64,000 nucleotides of DNA from Boswellia sacra (lineage: Eukaryota; Streptophyta; Magnoliopsida; Sapindales; Burseraceae). A program made the position numbers and the translations under genes. The stretch's first letter is position 1, and every line of letters begins with the position of its first letter. The stretch lies in NCBI GenBank assembly GCA_013180625.2, contig SNVD02013979.1, forward strand, positions 496,001-560,000. Direction: 5' to 3'. Shown one piece after another: positions 9,625-21,197 of this stretch. A model generated the notes under the pieces. The model ran no database searches and was not told the DNA's origin. It saw only the letters and a list, made by a program, of their open reading frames with translations.

Positions 9625-10328
9625 TGTTATGGCCATAACAAAATTGGGCCTCAATTATTTCTAATTCAGTAAGCCCATTACTGAAGCCCATTATCTGGGC
9701 CTAGTTATTTCTAATTCAGTAAGCCCATTACTGAAGCCCATCATCTGGGCCTAATTATTCCTAATTCAGTAAGCCCATTACTGAAGCCCATCATCTGGGC
9801 CTAGCCCGGCCTCCTAATGCATTTAATCTATAGTTCATAACAACTAAAATAGTCCCTACATCGACCCATTGGTCGACTTGGGCCTGGGGGGACTACTGTT
9901 ATGGCCATAATAATATCGGGCCTCAATTATTTCTAATTCAGTAAGCCCATTACTGAAGCCCATCATCTGGGCCTAATTATTTCTAATACAGTAAGCCCAT
10001 TACTGTAGCCCATCATCTGGGCCCATCATCTGGGTCCCACAATGGCCCATCCTAGCTCCTATATAAACCCTCCGGATTATCGTTTAAGGTATGCACACTT
10101 TTCTGAACTTACTCTCTCTCTAGATTTCCTTCACTTTTGAGAGCTTCTCTCTCTAGGAAATTCTCCCAGAAAATTCTAGAGTGCCGGAAACTGACTTGAG
10201 CGTCGGAGGGTCACCGCCGGCACCACCGCCGGCACCCCTGACTGTTTTTCTTTGCTCGCAGGATTGGACCCGACGTACCACCCGAGCTCCGACCCACGTC
10301 CCGGCCGTCCGGAAACCGTGCATCAACA
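9625..10328 (+). repeat. 3' LTR of the gypsy element (704 bp, composite)
   Basis: It begins with the perfect 16-bp palindrome TGTTATGGCCATAACA and ends CATCAACA. It contains three near-identical tandem units of about 57 bp (CAGTAAGCCCATTACTGAAG core) and, at about 9876-9896, an internal GGGCCTGGGGGGACTAC followed by a second TGTTATGGCCATAAT. The LTR therefore looks like a PPT-LTR junction inside an LTR. The same layout is seen at 543-1234 and 1265-1955. Confidence 0.85.
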
Positions 10329-10545
10329 CATCTTGATGTAGGACTAGAAGAAAAATGGGGGAGAGAGAAGATAAGATTGAAGTACAATTATAGAATTCTG
10401 GCAAAATAAAAATTAAAAAAAAACATATTTTTAGTTTCAGTTTTTTAAATATATATATTGAAACATAAGTTTAGAAGTTCCAAAGGAGCAAAGGAACAAT
10501 AGATTTTGAATTTCTGTAACTAAATTTGAGAAAGAAAGACAGGAT
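10329..10545 (+). repeat. 217-bp direct repeat, right copy
   Basis: It repeats 2122-2337 with only a few differences (for example an extra A in the A-run and GATAAG for GATGAG). It begins immediately after the 3' LTR and leads into the rest of the BIO1 intron. Confidence 0.85.
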
Positions 10546-11122
10546 GATGGATGAAAAGTAAGTTTCAACATTTTGTACATTAGGAGGAGAAGGAGAAGAA
10601 AACTTAAAAGAGGAAGATAAATCGGAAAATCTACAAGTCTGAAACCATTAACATTTCTTATATGGGGACATTTTAAATGGGGTGCTGGAGGGTGTTCGGT
10701 TGAGGATGACACTTAATAAAACTTTTGTTTTCATTATCATTTGTATAGTGATTTTATGCACTCATATAAATCAAGGCCCTTAGTCTCAGGTCTTAGTGTG
10801 GCTCCTAACTGGAATTATAGAATACATAGATCTGTTCAAACCGAAATGGGAAAGAGCTAAAGTTTTGATCGTATAATCTATAGTCTGATGATTGATGTCT
10901 ACCTGGCCTTTAACTTAAATTTTACTTGAGTTAAAAAATTTCTCATTCATTAACTTAGATTTTACTGTCAGCACTCTGGCCCAGATATTACTGTCAGAAT
11001 TTGACATCGTTATTCTTCTTTCTTAGGTTGAATCCTCACCTTCAGTAGACGGTTCAATTTGCCTCATTGCTTCTTGATTTTCATTTTTCTAAAGGTTTTG
11101 CTAAATGTTGTTATATGTTTAG
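10546..11122. other. BIO1 intron
   Basis: AT-rich intron sequence between the right repeat and the next exon. Nothing else recognised. Confidence 0.5.
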
Positions 11123-12127
11123 GTGGTGTCTGACTGAGCTTGCGAGAGATTTGGGTTATACAGCTGCAGGATTCGGGCATGTAATGTTCCTGGAGAATGT
11201 TTATGAGCCAGCCTTAGAATGTGCAGAACTTTTGCTTGAAGGAGTGGGCAGAGGTTAGTAATTCTCGATCCACGACCAAAGTTGTGAATCTTTTCTTTTC
11301 TAAAATTCTTTGCCACGTTGTTTAACATTATGTTGTTGTAAGATTTTTAAGGGACTCTTAAACAATTAACACTCATTCAAGTCTCTTTTAGTATTTTCTT
11401 TATTTATAGGATCAGGCAAAGATTTTACTAATGATAAGAGTGGGTTGATGGGTATAATCTGTTTTTAAGAGCTTGCTTTTGTTTTTACTTTTTTGAACAT
11501 ACCACCATGTTTTACTCTGGTCAAAGTTTTGGTCTAATAAAAATGGCCAGAAATTATAAAAGGTTTAGAGGTTCAAATATGCGAGTCATTCTATTCCTCT
11601 TCCATTTGCTTATCTTGAAATTCTAGCTTATGCAGCAATTGTAATTGCTCTCTATTCCATTTGCTTGCGGTATGTCCCGACTGCATATAAATCATTTTCT
11701 TTTCTGCTTACATTTGCTTGATTTATAATAAGGACTAGGTGTGCTTTTGTGCAGGCTGGGCTTCTCGAGCATACTTTTCAGATAATAGATCTACAACAAT
11801 TGAAATTACACTCAAGATGGCATTTTGAAAATTTTCTTCTGATCATGGAATTCTTTTAGATTTTCTTGAGAATAAAACATCTGAAAAATGTATTAAGCTC
11901 AAGGTGGGCCTCTAAGATATTTGCTATATACTTCTTGCAATATGGTTTAATTGTAGAAAGACTGGTGTTTTACAGAGCAATATGATATTGTATCAAGTTA
12001 TATCCATTATGCTTCAATTACTCTTCTTTCACATCCTTGCACTTAAAAGATCTTGTCATGATGATACTTTGAGTGCCATGGAAGCACAAGCACCTTCTCC
12101 TTATACAAGGTTTCTTCGGCAACCATG
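11123..12127 (+). pseudogene. BIO1: BIO1-type exon remnants, first middle group
   Basis: Three exons: 11123-11253 (ELARDLGYTAAGFGHVMF, NVYEPALECAELLLEGVG), 11755-11903 (GWASRAYFSDNRSTTIEITL, then KMAF and a TGA stop where the family has Arg, consistent with CGA to TGA), and about 12033-12127 (LALKRSCHDDTLSAMEAQAP, then SPYTRFLRQP). The acceptor of the third appears lost (AC for AG). These segments form the PLP and cofactor-phosphate side of the class III aminotransferase fold. Confidence 0.75.
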
Positions 12128-12846
12128 GTATGAATGTTTTGATCAAATTCTATATTTGAGAAAAACTAAATTTTGATATCCATGAAGTCTTGACTTTTGG
12201 AACTAGTCTTCAAATTCTCCTAAATAAATGCTTCAGTTTGACCTATTTTCATCATTCTTGAAATTGTATTTATACAGACTTGAAATGGCATGGTTACTAG
12301 GTGATGATCGAAATTGTCTTATATCCCAAGTATTGTTTGTCCAATGTTGTGATGGTGGTTTTGAAACTTGTAGGATCTTTAAAAGTACTGTTGATTAGAG
12401 AAACTGATCTAGAAAAGCAGCTTTTATATTGCAAACTCTTCTTGCTTTGAAATATGTTGTCAAGAATTGGTGCATTTGTCAAAAAGTGATTATATACTAT
12501 CAAACACTTAGGTTGAGCATTATTGGTTAAAATCACTTTTAGACTTTCTAATGGCAATCACAAGCAGAGTATAATAAATTTGAGCTCTTTCTTCACTGGA
12601 ATTTTATCATTCCATTCTTGTGACTTTCTATTGATCTAATCTGATAATACCTGATGAAGGTATAATGTATATGTTATATAGAAAAGAATATTAGTGCTTC
12701 TGTAGTTTGATGTTCATGTTGATTGTGTACATTTCCATAAGTATTAGATTTCTGATTATTGTCAGTGAATAGACTACGAGAATAAGAAATAAGAACACAT
12801 CAATTATTGAAACTTTTCAATCACTAATTTTTATAAACTTACACAG

Positions 12847-14941
12847 TTATGCAGGAAGAGGCCTTTTTCTAGATCCTCATAAGTCTTTATGCGCAATGGA
12901 CCATGGATTCTTTCCTTACCAGAATGGTGGCATTTTAAAATTGTGGAACTGGGATATAGGAGTCAGTGGATTCGCCCTCTCTCACCCTGAGCTCTTTTAT
13001 CTTTCTTGGTACTATGATGTCTCGCATTGCGCTTTAGGTATCATTTTCAACATTCATTGCAATTTCTTTGAAATTTAACGGCCTTTGGCTCTCGAGATGA
13101 AATTTTCGACAAGTGCAGGGACAAGTCGCACCTTGCTGGAGTTTATGCTTCATGCATATCACGAATATTATTGCAAAATCCATTATGTAGAGGATTTGAC
13201 CATATGGGAGCTTTAATTATAGAACCGGGTAACTAAATACTATTGTCACCATTTCTCAGACTTCTTCTTTTTTCTTTTATTTCTTTTTTTCTTTTACTTC
13301 TGGTGAATTTTCATTTTTTTCTCATTTAGTCATACTGATGGTAATAAGGATTTTCTGTTTATAAAAATTCACTTGGTTTCACTGCCAAAGTCAATTTCTA
13401 TATTCGGCTTTTGATATTTGTTATTCCACCTCACCCTGCCCACTAAAAAAAAAATTCCTGTAGATTTTTACTTCTTGTTAAATCCAAAAAACTTATAAAA
13501 GATTCAAAGAACTTCTCCGCCCTCCATTGAAGCCATAGTGTTTACGTGTTTTTTGTCTTTGGTTCAGTTGAGTGGCTGAGATCATGCATTGTTAACATGA
13601 TTCATTATTATTAACAACATTGTACAGTCTAATTCAGAGGTTTGGAGATGTTCAACAGTTATACATGCTGCTGGGGGAATGCACGTGGTTGATCTATTAT
13701 TTCAGCGGGTCCTTGTCAATGATTGTCGAAAACATAAAATCCCAGTTATTGTTGATGAAGTTTGTGCAGGTTCCTGGCGATTAGGCGCAGAGGTTTGTTG
13801 CATCTGCCTGCATATCATTCTTAGAATTCTATGTCTTTTCTTTTAGCCCAATCAAATTACACTAAAATTTATTGGATTTTTATCATTCTATTGACAGACT
13901 ACAACAGATGGATCTACTTGGTTGTGTACCAGATATTGCCTGCTATGTGAAGTTATTGACAGGTGGTGTTATAACTTTGGCAGTCACTCTGGCCACATGC
14001 TGTTTTTGATTCTTTTGTTGGAGACTCAAAGGTAGTTCATTTTGGTTGGTTCAATTTGTACAAAAGATATTAATTTTTGGTTTGGAAGTTGACCTGATGA
14101 ATTGTGCGACTATGTGATGGACCTCCAATCAGATTTACCTATTCTAGACGTCACAAACCAGATGAAAAATGAGGGGCAGAGTTGTGAAGTTAGTTGAATT
14201 GAAGGGGTTTTGCCTTTGGTCTCTTTTCATTTTTCTGTTATTGCTGTGTTGTTTGGGATGCTGTGGTAATTAGTTACTTTTTTTGAGGGAAAAAGAAGTC
14301 AGTTAGAGAATATAAGGGAGGAAAAAGGTAGGAAAAAGGCATTCATCCAATTTGTTGCTTTTGTGGGAAATTTTCTCATGGAGAGAGCTTGCAGGTCTCT
14401 CGAATAGCCTACTACTATCTAAATTAATGCATATCTTCTCTTCTAAAACTGTCTCTAAATACAATCTCTATCCTTTTTTTTCTGATTTAACCTCTAACTC
14501 TAGTGATTGCTACTGTGAGTTGTGTGGGAGTGAAGGCTAGTTCCATGCTCTGTGCTGCCATATAGATTGCCTTTGATGTTCTTGATCTCAAGTCTTTTTT
14601 TCCCCTTTTCATCCTTCAGTTTTTCTATTGTAGCGTAGGAGGAAAATAAAATACTTAGGGTTACTCTCCTCTTGTAATTTCCCAACATTAATTTGGTACC
14701 TTAATGTGTTTATGTGCCTTGTTGTCCTGCATGCATAACAAATCCTTTATTGCATTGTTTTGATGGTAAATGTAATGCATTTGTATCTACTTGGTTGTGG
14801 TTGTAGCTAAAGGTCCTTTTGCATGGACACGCTTACTCTGCACATGCTATAGGGTGGTCAGCAGCTGTTAAATCCATAAAGTGGTTTAAAGATCCTCAGA
14901 CAAATCCTAACATCATTCCTGAATGGAAGTTACTCAGGGAA
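12847..14941 (+). pseudogene. BIO1: BIO1-type exon remnants, second middle group
   Basis: The exon from 12847 begins YAGRGLFLDP, then loses similarity. 13084-13228 reads FGSRDEIFDKCRDKSHLAG to GALIIEP. 13659-13792 reads AAGGMHVVDLLFQRVLVND and KIPVIVDEVCAGSWRLGAE, the class III aminotransferase DE(V/I) region that binds the PLP ring. 13898-14031 reads LLGCVPDIACYVKLLTGG, with the expected Schiff-base lysine, but only in a frame shifted from the exon start, and it later hits TGA. 14807-14941 reads LLHGHAYSAHAIGWSAAVKS, then KWFKDPQTNPNI. Introns between them hold nothing recognised. Confidence 0.75.
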
Positions 14942-15867
14942 GTATGTGTGATTACTAACTTGTTTCTATCCTTGTGTTATTAGTTTTCCAGCTTTCATAT
15001 CTTGTCAACTCATAAATCGTTTGCATATTTTGATTATATGTTAATAGCCTTTCTATAAAAATTTTCTTAAATTATCTAGTTCTGGATAAAGTAGAGAAAG
15101 AATTTTGATTAAACAAATCAAATAAAATAGGAATTATTCTTAATGAGGCTGACCTCTATAGAGAGATAAATCATAGATGGTTGTATTCTGAGGAAAATAA
15201 TCTAAGTGCAGTGACTTATTGTAAATCTTGAAAAGGGTTTAATTGTCAGAGCCCGGGGATCTTTCTTCCCTTTTTCTTTCTTTTTAAAGAAGAGAAAGGA
15301 GGGGTGGGGGTGTGGTTTTTGGGTTGTTGGTGTGGTGGGGGCACGGGGAAGGGAGTTAATGTTTGCTTCAAATTTGGCTTTGGTCTTAGCACAAGCCCAA
15401 ATGTGTTCATGTACACCCAAACACGTCCACACTTGTAATTTGTAAAGCTTAATGTTTGCATGTAGGATGAATCATAATATATTTATTTTATTATTTTAGA
15501 CTCATGCCAATGGGTTGGGTTGGGTAAAATCTCAGTGGTAAATATTTTGCAAGGATCCACATTGAAATTTAGTAATTTTTTAGGTAATCATCACATAACA
15601 CACTATGGTTTTGGTGCCAATAAATAGTATCTGGTCAAGCCCTTGGTCGCAGTTTCATGTTCAAGTACCTACTTCTCCACAACAAAAATAGTTCATTTGA
15701 ATTTAGAAATTGCCATATGTCATTTACTATGAAGATTAGAGAGCAATGCTTATATTGTTCATTGAATGCACTATACACTATGTAAAACACGGTACCATAA
15801 CTTGTTTTATTGAACTTTACAGCGTTTTGATGATACACATGTAGTATTTGCATTGAATTGCTTACAG
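14942..15867. other. BIO1 intron
   Basis: AT-rich intron with a purine-rich run at about 15285-15350. Short open frames on the minus strand show no family resemblance. Confidence 0.4.
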
Positions 15868-16295
15868 CTTTGGGATTCAAAACTGGTTCAGCAGATCTCA
15901 TCACATCCTGCTGTCCAATGAGTAGGGGTGTTCAAAAATCCCCGACCTGACCCGCCCCGATCGAGTTTGATCGGGTTTTTATCGGGTCGGTAATGAATAG
16001 TAATCTGAATTGGGTTGAAATAGTAGGGTTTAAACAGTGTCGGGTTGTAATCGGGTTTGAATAATGTGGCTTAATAAGATTGAACCCGACCTGACCTGAC
16101 CGGGTTGCTCGGGTTTTTATTGGGTCGGTATTAAATAGTAACCCGAATCTAGTTAAAATAAGCGGGTTTAAACAGTATCGGGTTGTGATCGGGTTCCAAA
16201 AAACCTGACCCGACCTGTGTGCACCCCCACCAATGAGTGGTTGCCTTAGGAACTATTTTCACTCTGGAGCTACAAGTAGAAGGATCTAATGCTGG
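15868..16295 (+). pseudogene. BIO1: BIO1-type penultimate exon, split by a hAT insertion
   Basis: 15868-15922 reads LWDSKLVQQISSHPAVQ then a TGA stop (Arg in the family). A 307-bp hAT element interrupts it, and the exon resumes after the target duplication as VVALGTIFTLELQVEGSNAG up to a GT donor at about 16296. Removing the insert and one target copy restores the alignment. Confidence 0.75.
15923..16229 (+). mobile_element. Non-autonomous hAT element (307 bp)
   Basis: Ends are TAGGGGTG and CACCCCCA (imperfect inverted repeats), flanked by a perfect 8-bp duplication CCAATGAG (15915-15922 and 16230-16237), diagnostic of hAT transposition. The interior is filled with GACCCGACC/GGTCGGGTT words in both orientations, which may be subterminal transposase sites. 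No coding capacity. Confidence 0.85.
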
Positions 16296-16854
16296 GTACA
16301 GTTTCACTGACTTTTTCTCCTATACTTTCTGATGACTGGAAGAATTGTTAGATTACTAGGCATGCGCTTTGTTAAAATTCCTAAACTAAGGCGGAAGAAA
16401 GTCAAAAAATTGGTAGCACAAGTTGGAAGGTTACTGCAAAAAAGTATTTAATTAATGTAACATGTGCATGAAATAATTAAGTTTTGCTGATAGAATATTT
16501 CCAATTGGAGGATATAGATTATTGTGTGGAAGTAATAACTATACTTGGATGGTTGTGTTAATTGTTGATGATGGGCTGGCATTGCTTTAGGGTAGGGTGT
16601 GCTAGACACTAAATAATTTTAACTCCCAATGTATGGCAATAGTCTTCTTCTATTATTAATCAGTGTCTTTGTATTCTTTAGTGCAAGCAGCTGTCATGTC
16701 AGCACGTGTGTACAATACATGCGTCTTCATACATACCACTGACACATTTACAATTTCTTCTTATCCCTTTGGAATAGTATTTTTCCAATATGGTTCATAG
16801 TTCATTTGAATTGAACCAATGGGCAGCAGGGAGACGGTTTGGAGATCAACATAG

Positions 16855-19754
16855 GTGACCTCCAGTCCCTTTAAATTTTTGAACTTTTGGGCTGACCGAG
16901 AGGATTTCTTGGAGATTGTTCAGAGAGTATGGTCTATGCCTATAGATGGGGATCCTATGTTTCGAGTCACACAGAAATTGGGTTTGTTGAAACGTGAGTT
17001 TAAGACTTTGCATGCCAAGGCTTCTAGTCACATCTCTGGTAGGGTCATTGAGGCTAGGGCTCAGTGGGCCGCAGCTCAGGCTGCTTTGGATGAGAGCCCT
17101 TATTCCCCGGATTGTATTTTGGCTGAGAGGGATTTTGCTAAGCAGTATTCTCAGTTGTGTAGGGACGAGGAGGCTTTCTTTCGGTAGCGGTCAAGGATCC
17201 AATGGCTCTCTTTGGGGGATCAGAATACCAAGTTCTTTCACAAGTCTCTGATCCATAGACAGGTCAGGAATCGGATTCATCAGCTTGAGGATGAGGATGG
17301 TACTATCATTACAGATCGAGGTGACTTAGGTCATCTGGCTATACGGTATTTTCAGAAATTGCTTACAGTTTCTTCTCGACCTTCTATTGTAGATGCTTCT
17401 CGGTTTTTCTCTGGAAGAGTTTCTGAGGAGATGCTGCCTTCTTTGGTGTGCCCTATTACTGATGATGAGATCAGGTCAGCTTTATTCTCGATTCCCTATG
17501 ATAAATCTCCAGGGTCGGATGGGTACACCTCTCTGTTCTTTAAGAGGGCTTGCGACATTATTAGTGTTGAGTTTAAGGCTGCTGTGCGCTACTTCTTTAT
17601 GACTTGTCGGATGCCGAAGTGTGTTAATGCAACTAGGGTTGCCTTGGTCCCCAAGGTTGAGACTCCGAGGACTATGAGTGACTTTCGACCAATCTCTTGC
17701 TGTAATGTACTCTACAAGTGCACTCTAAAGTGACTGTGAATAGGTTTAAACCAGTTTTACCTAATGTAATTGGGAGTTCACAGTCTGCTTTTGTCCCAGG
17801 TCGGAGGATCTCTGATTCCATCCTATTGACTCAAGAGCTCATGCATAATTACCATCTTGGGTGCTCGCCTCCCCAGTGCGCTTTAAAGGTGGATATTCGC
17901 AAAGCTTTTGATACTGTTAGTTAGGATTTCATTCTTTTGGGGTTACGGACGATAGGTATTCCAGAGTGTATGGTTCGATGGATCGCGACGTGCATGTCTT
18001 CTGCACATTTCTCTATTACTTTAAATGGAGAGTTTCATGATTTTTTTTCCACCTCTAGAAGAGTTCGACAGGGTGATCCATTGTCACCATACCTTTTTGT
18101 GTTGGCAATGGAGGGTTTGAATGGTATTCTTCGGGAGGCTTCTCAGAGGCTTAGTTTCCGATATCATTGGAGATGTCAGCAGGTCTCTCTCACTCATCTT
18201 TGTTTTGCGAATGATCTGATGGTTTTTTGTAGGGCAGATGCGGGCTTTGTTAGTGTGGTTCGTAATGCTTTGCAGGAGTTTGCAAAGCTCTCTGGTTTAG
18301 TGACGAATTCTGCCAAGAGTCATGTATTCTTTTCTGGAGTCAATGATGAGGACCGAACTGTGTTGCAGGCCATATTGGGTTTTCAGGTGGGGAGTCTGCC
18401 AGTTAGATATTTGGGAGTACCTCTGATTAGTACCAGATTGCGCCCTTTAGATTGTACTCCATTGATAGAACGGATTCTATCGAGGGTCACGTTATGGACA
18501 TCTGCTATGTTGACTTATGCTGGCCGTCTTCAGTTAATCAAGTCGGTACTTTTTTCTATACAGGTCTATTGGTCGTCCATATTCATATTGCCGGCAACTG
18601 TGGTGCGAAAGATTGAGGGTATTCTGACTGCTTTCCTATGGAGAGGGACCTCTTTGTCTCGTTCTGGGGCCAAAGTAGCTTGGGATTCGGTTTGCTATCC
18701 GTTAAAGGAAGGAGGATTGGGAATTAAGCGAGTGAAGGAATGGAATCAGGCCGCTATTCTAAAGCATGTTTGGAGACTTCTCTCTGATAAGTCCTCCATA
18801 TGGTCTTCTTGGGTTCATAAAGTACTCCTTTGGGGCCGCTCGTTTTGGCAGGTTCGAGTTACTTCTGGAGCCTCCTGGTCTTGGAGGAAGATTTTGCACA
18901 GTCGAGATTGGTGTAAGGGTAAATTCGTCTCTTGTATTGAAGATGGTCGTGACACCTCACTTTGGTAGGATTACTGGTTGCCATAGGGGCGTCTTTGTGA
19001 TTTGTTTTCTTTCAGTAATCTTTCATCTACAGGTCTTCCCTCAGATGCCAAGGTCTCTGCTATTATTCAGGATAGGGATTGGACTTTTCCTGATGGTGGA
19101 TCGGCCCTTGGACGAATTTGGGACTCTATCAGCTTCCAGCCTATGATGGGGACTCCTGATCGTATTGTTTGGAAGGGCTACACCTCTGGAGTTTTCTCCA
19201 TTGCCTCAGCATGGGAGTTTTTACGGAGTAGACGAGCTATGAATTCATTTCATCATCTTCTTTGGTTCCCTGGCCATGTTCCAAGACACTTTTTTATTCT
19301 TTGGCTTGCCTCCTTAGGTCGTCTTCGTACTATGGATCGATTACAGCGTCATGGCATGTTATCCTCTTCGGGCTGTGTTCTCTGTGCCTCAGCAAATGAG
19401 ACTCATGAGCATCTTTTCTTTAGATGTCCTTTCTCGTCTTCTGTATGGGAGGAGATTACAGCTAAGACTCTCATTGTTTGGCCATCTTCTGATTGGCTCA
19501 CTCTACTTCATTGGGCTTCTCTTCATCTTCAGGGCAGAAAGAATTTTGAGCATATCCTTGTACGTTTGGTCTTTTCTGCCACAATTTATTTTCTATGGTA
19601 TGAGAGGAATGATCATGTGTATCAACAGCGTCGTCGGACTTGTCGTCAAGTGATTGATGAGATTTTTACTTTAGTTCGCTCTCGGCTTCTAACCTTGGAG
19701 GCCAAGTATGTGATCACTCCTCAACTTCGTGCCATATGGGGTCTTCATCATTAG
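16855..19754 (+). pseudogene. LINE ORF2 (reverse transcriptase) pseudogene
   Basis: The order is the tail of the endonuclease region (FKFLNFWADREDFLEIVQRV), a linker ending WLSLGDQNTKFF, RT motifs (SPGSDGYTSLFFKRA, SQSAFVPGRRISDSILLTQE, LKVDIRKAFDTVS, VRQGDPLSPYLFVLAMEGL, FANDLMVF), then the zf-RVT end (LCASANETHEHLFFRCPFSS). The catalytic FADD is FAND here, losing an Asp. Stops lie at 17185-17187, 17922-17924 and 18966-18968, and a frameshift near 17720-17735. The element cannot have moved in its present form. Confidence 0.85.
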
Positions 19755-20023
19755 TCTGTTTTTTTGGACTTTATTTTGCTAGATTGGGCTAATACGCCCT
19801 TTTGTTTTTATTGTTTGGGTGATCTTGGCTATGTTGTGGTTGGTTTTGGGCCTATGCGCAATCGTTTTGTCTGGGGCCTTTGGCTTTATATTCTGTTTAT
19901 TCGTTTGAAGCTTTTGGGCTTTGTTATTTCCTTTTGGACTTGTGAGTACTAAATACTCTTCTTGGGGTATGCCCCTTGTATATTGTACTATCTTTTTTCT
20001 TTTTATGTGAATAGTAATTTTTT
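19755..20023 (+). other. LINE 3' UTR
   Basis: T/G-rich non-coding tail of the LINE with CTTGTATATTGTACTATC shortly before the A-run. That word recurs in the following duplication. Confidence 0.6.
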
Positions 20024-20040
20024 CAAAAAAAAAATTGTAG

Positions 20041-20236
20041 GTATGGATCACTATTTGCAAGTTCACTTCTTCAACAGCTCTGTGAAGATGGTGTTTACAT
20101 GAGGCCTCTGGGTAATGTTATCTATCTCATGTGTGGCCCCTGGCACATCTCCTGAGGTTTGCAGGCAAGTACTAGTCAAGTTAGACCAAAGAATTGAAGA
20201 GTTTGACAGAGTGGAGGAGAAATTGCAATCTTGCTG
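20041..20236 (+). pseudogene. BIO1: BIO1-type last exon, copy 1
   Basis: It reads YGSLFASSLLQQLCEDGVYM, RPLGNVIYLMCGPW and then TGA. One base out of frame the family C-terminus continues as SPEVCRQVLVKLDQRIEEFD and ends at a TGA near 20236. It follows the LINE A-run directly with the acceptor TTGTAG. All three copies share the frameshift, so it predates the duplications. Confidence 0.8.
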
Positions 20237-20342
20237 ATGATGAAAGCTAGAGTAATTTTTTGCTAATATTATTAGACCTGAGCAACTTATATTGTACTAT
20301 CTTGTATATTGTACTAGTCAACTTATATTTTTTGCAATCTTG

Positions 20343-20600
20343 TATATTGTACTATCTTTTTTCTTTTTATGTGAATAGTAATTTTTTCAAAAAAAAATTG
20401 TAGGTATGGATCACTATTTGCAAGTTCACTTCTTCAGCAGCTCTGTGAAGATGGTGTTTACATGAGGCCTCTGGGTAATGTTATCTATCTCATGTGTGGC
20501 CCCTGGCACATCTCCTGAGGTTTGCAGGCAAGTACTAGTCAAGTTAGACCAAAGAATTGAAGAGTTTGACAGAGTGGAGGAGAAATTGCAATCTTGCTGA
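20343..20600 (+). pseudogene. BIO1: BIO1-type last exon, copy 2, with a copy of the LINE tail
   Basis: The exon starts at 20404 after TTGTAG and is nearly identical to copy 1 through to the TGA near 20600. The 60 bp before it are a copy of the LINE tail (CTTGTATATTGTACTATC to the A-run), so copies 1 and 2 arose by a local tandem duplication of about 365 bp (19976-20342 against 20343 on) after the LINE inserted. Confidence 0.8.
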
Positions 20601-20826
20601 TGATGAAAGCTAGAGTAATTTTTTGCTAATATTATTAGACCTGAGCAACTTATAGCCAAAATATTTATTTTCTTTAAGTGAGTTGATTACTTATTTTTCA
20701 CGATAGTAAGACGATTAGGCAGTATTCATAATCAGATACTTCGTAAGGTTTCTTTTCTTGTATTTGAGAGGAGGATTCTGTCAAGAATAATGTTGCATTG
20801 GGTTTGAAAATGTTACTATCCAAGCT

Positions 20827-21197
20827 GATCCTGACACAACCCGTCTCTAGCTACATGGGCAAGTCGTGCGTAAAACTGTTCACTAAGAGAACAGTCTTTC
20901 AATTAACTATCTTCTTACACTTTTTACTCTGTCACTATGATAAAACTATTCATAAAAAAATTATTTTTTTTCTCAAGTCTTTTATGTAACATACTAAAAA
21001 AAATACTTAGAAAATTTTTAATGAAAAACCGGCAGAGTTTTCCCTATGATTTGAAGAAAACCTCTTATAAAAACACATATTTTTACGCTTCTAAATATTT
21101 TTCACTTAAAGTATTTTATTTTTATGTATCTGTATAAATTTTTAAATATTAAGTATGTTGAATATGATTTATTTATCTTTTAGGATATTGTGGTTGA
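20827..21197. other. Unassigned AT-rich stretch between duplicated blocks
   Basis: It separates the two large duplicated blocks. A short word CTGACACAACCCG begins it; the rest is A/T-rich without resemblance to a known gene or element. Confidence 0.3.

Larger units (their letters stand above)
2338..10328 (+). mobile_element. Degenerate Ty3/gypsy (Tat-like) LTR retrotransposon carrying captured sacsin DNA
   Basis: Layout is a truncated 5' LTR (2338-2846), PBS (2849-2866), gag-protease ORF (2866-5454), a stub of the integrase C-terminus (5514-5651), an antisense coiled-coil ORF (6058-6431, -), a GC-hairpin tandem array (about 6520-7760), two inverted sacsin fragments (8008-9366), PPT (9608-9624) and 3' LTR (9625-10328). 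Gag with an HX..HX..C-type knuckle, a DN.SSADI protease, an antisense ORF and a 3' tandem array are traits of the Tat/Ogre/Retand group of plant gypsy elements. RT, RNase H and the integrase core are absent, so the copy is non-autonomous. It lies in the BIO1 intron. Confidence 0.85.
16822..20038 (+). mobile_element. 5'-truncated L1-type LINE
   Basis: The insert ends in TTTTTTC plus an A-run (about 20024-20035) just before the BIO1 last exon, and starts within the end of the endonuclease domain, as expected of target-primed truncation. Compared with the duplicate of the same intron at 21239-21895, the LINE replaces about 65 bp after GAACCAATG, so insertion came with a target deletion. Confidence 0.85.
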
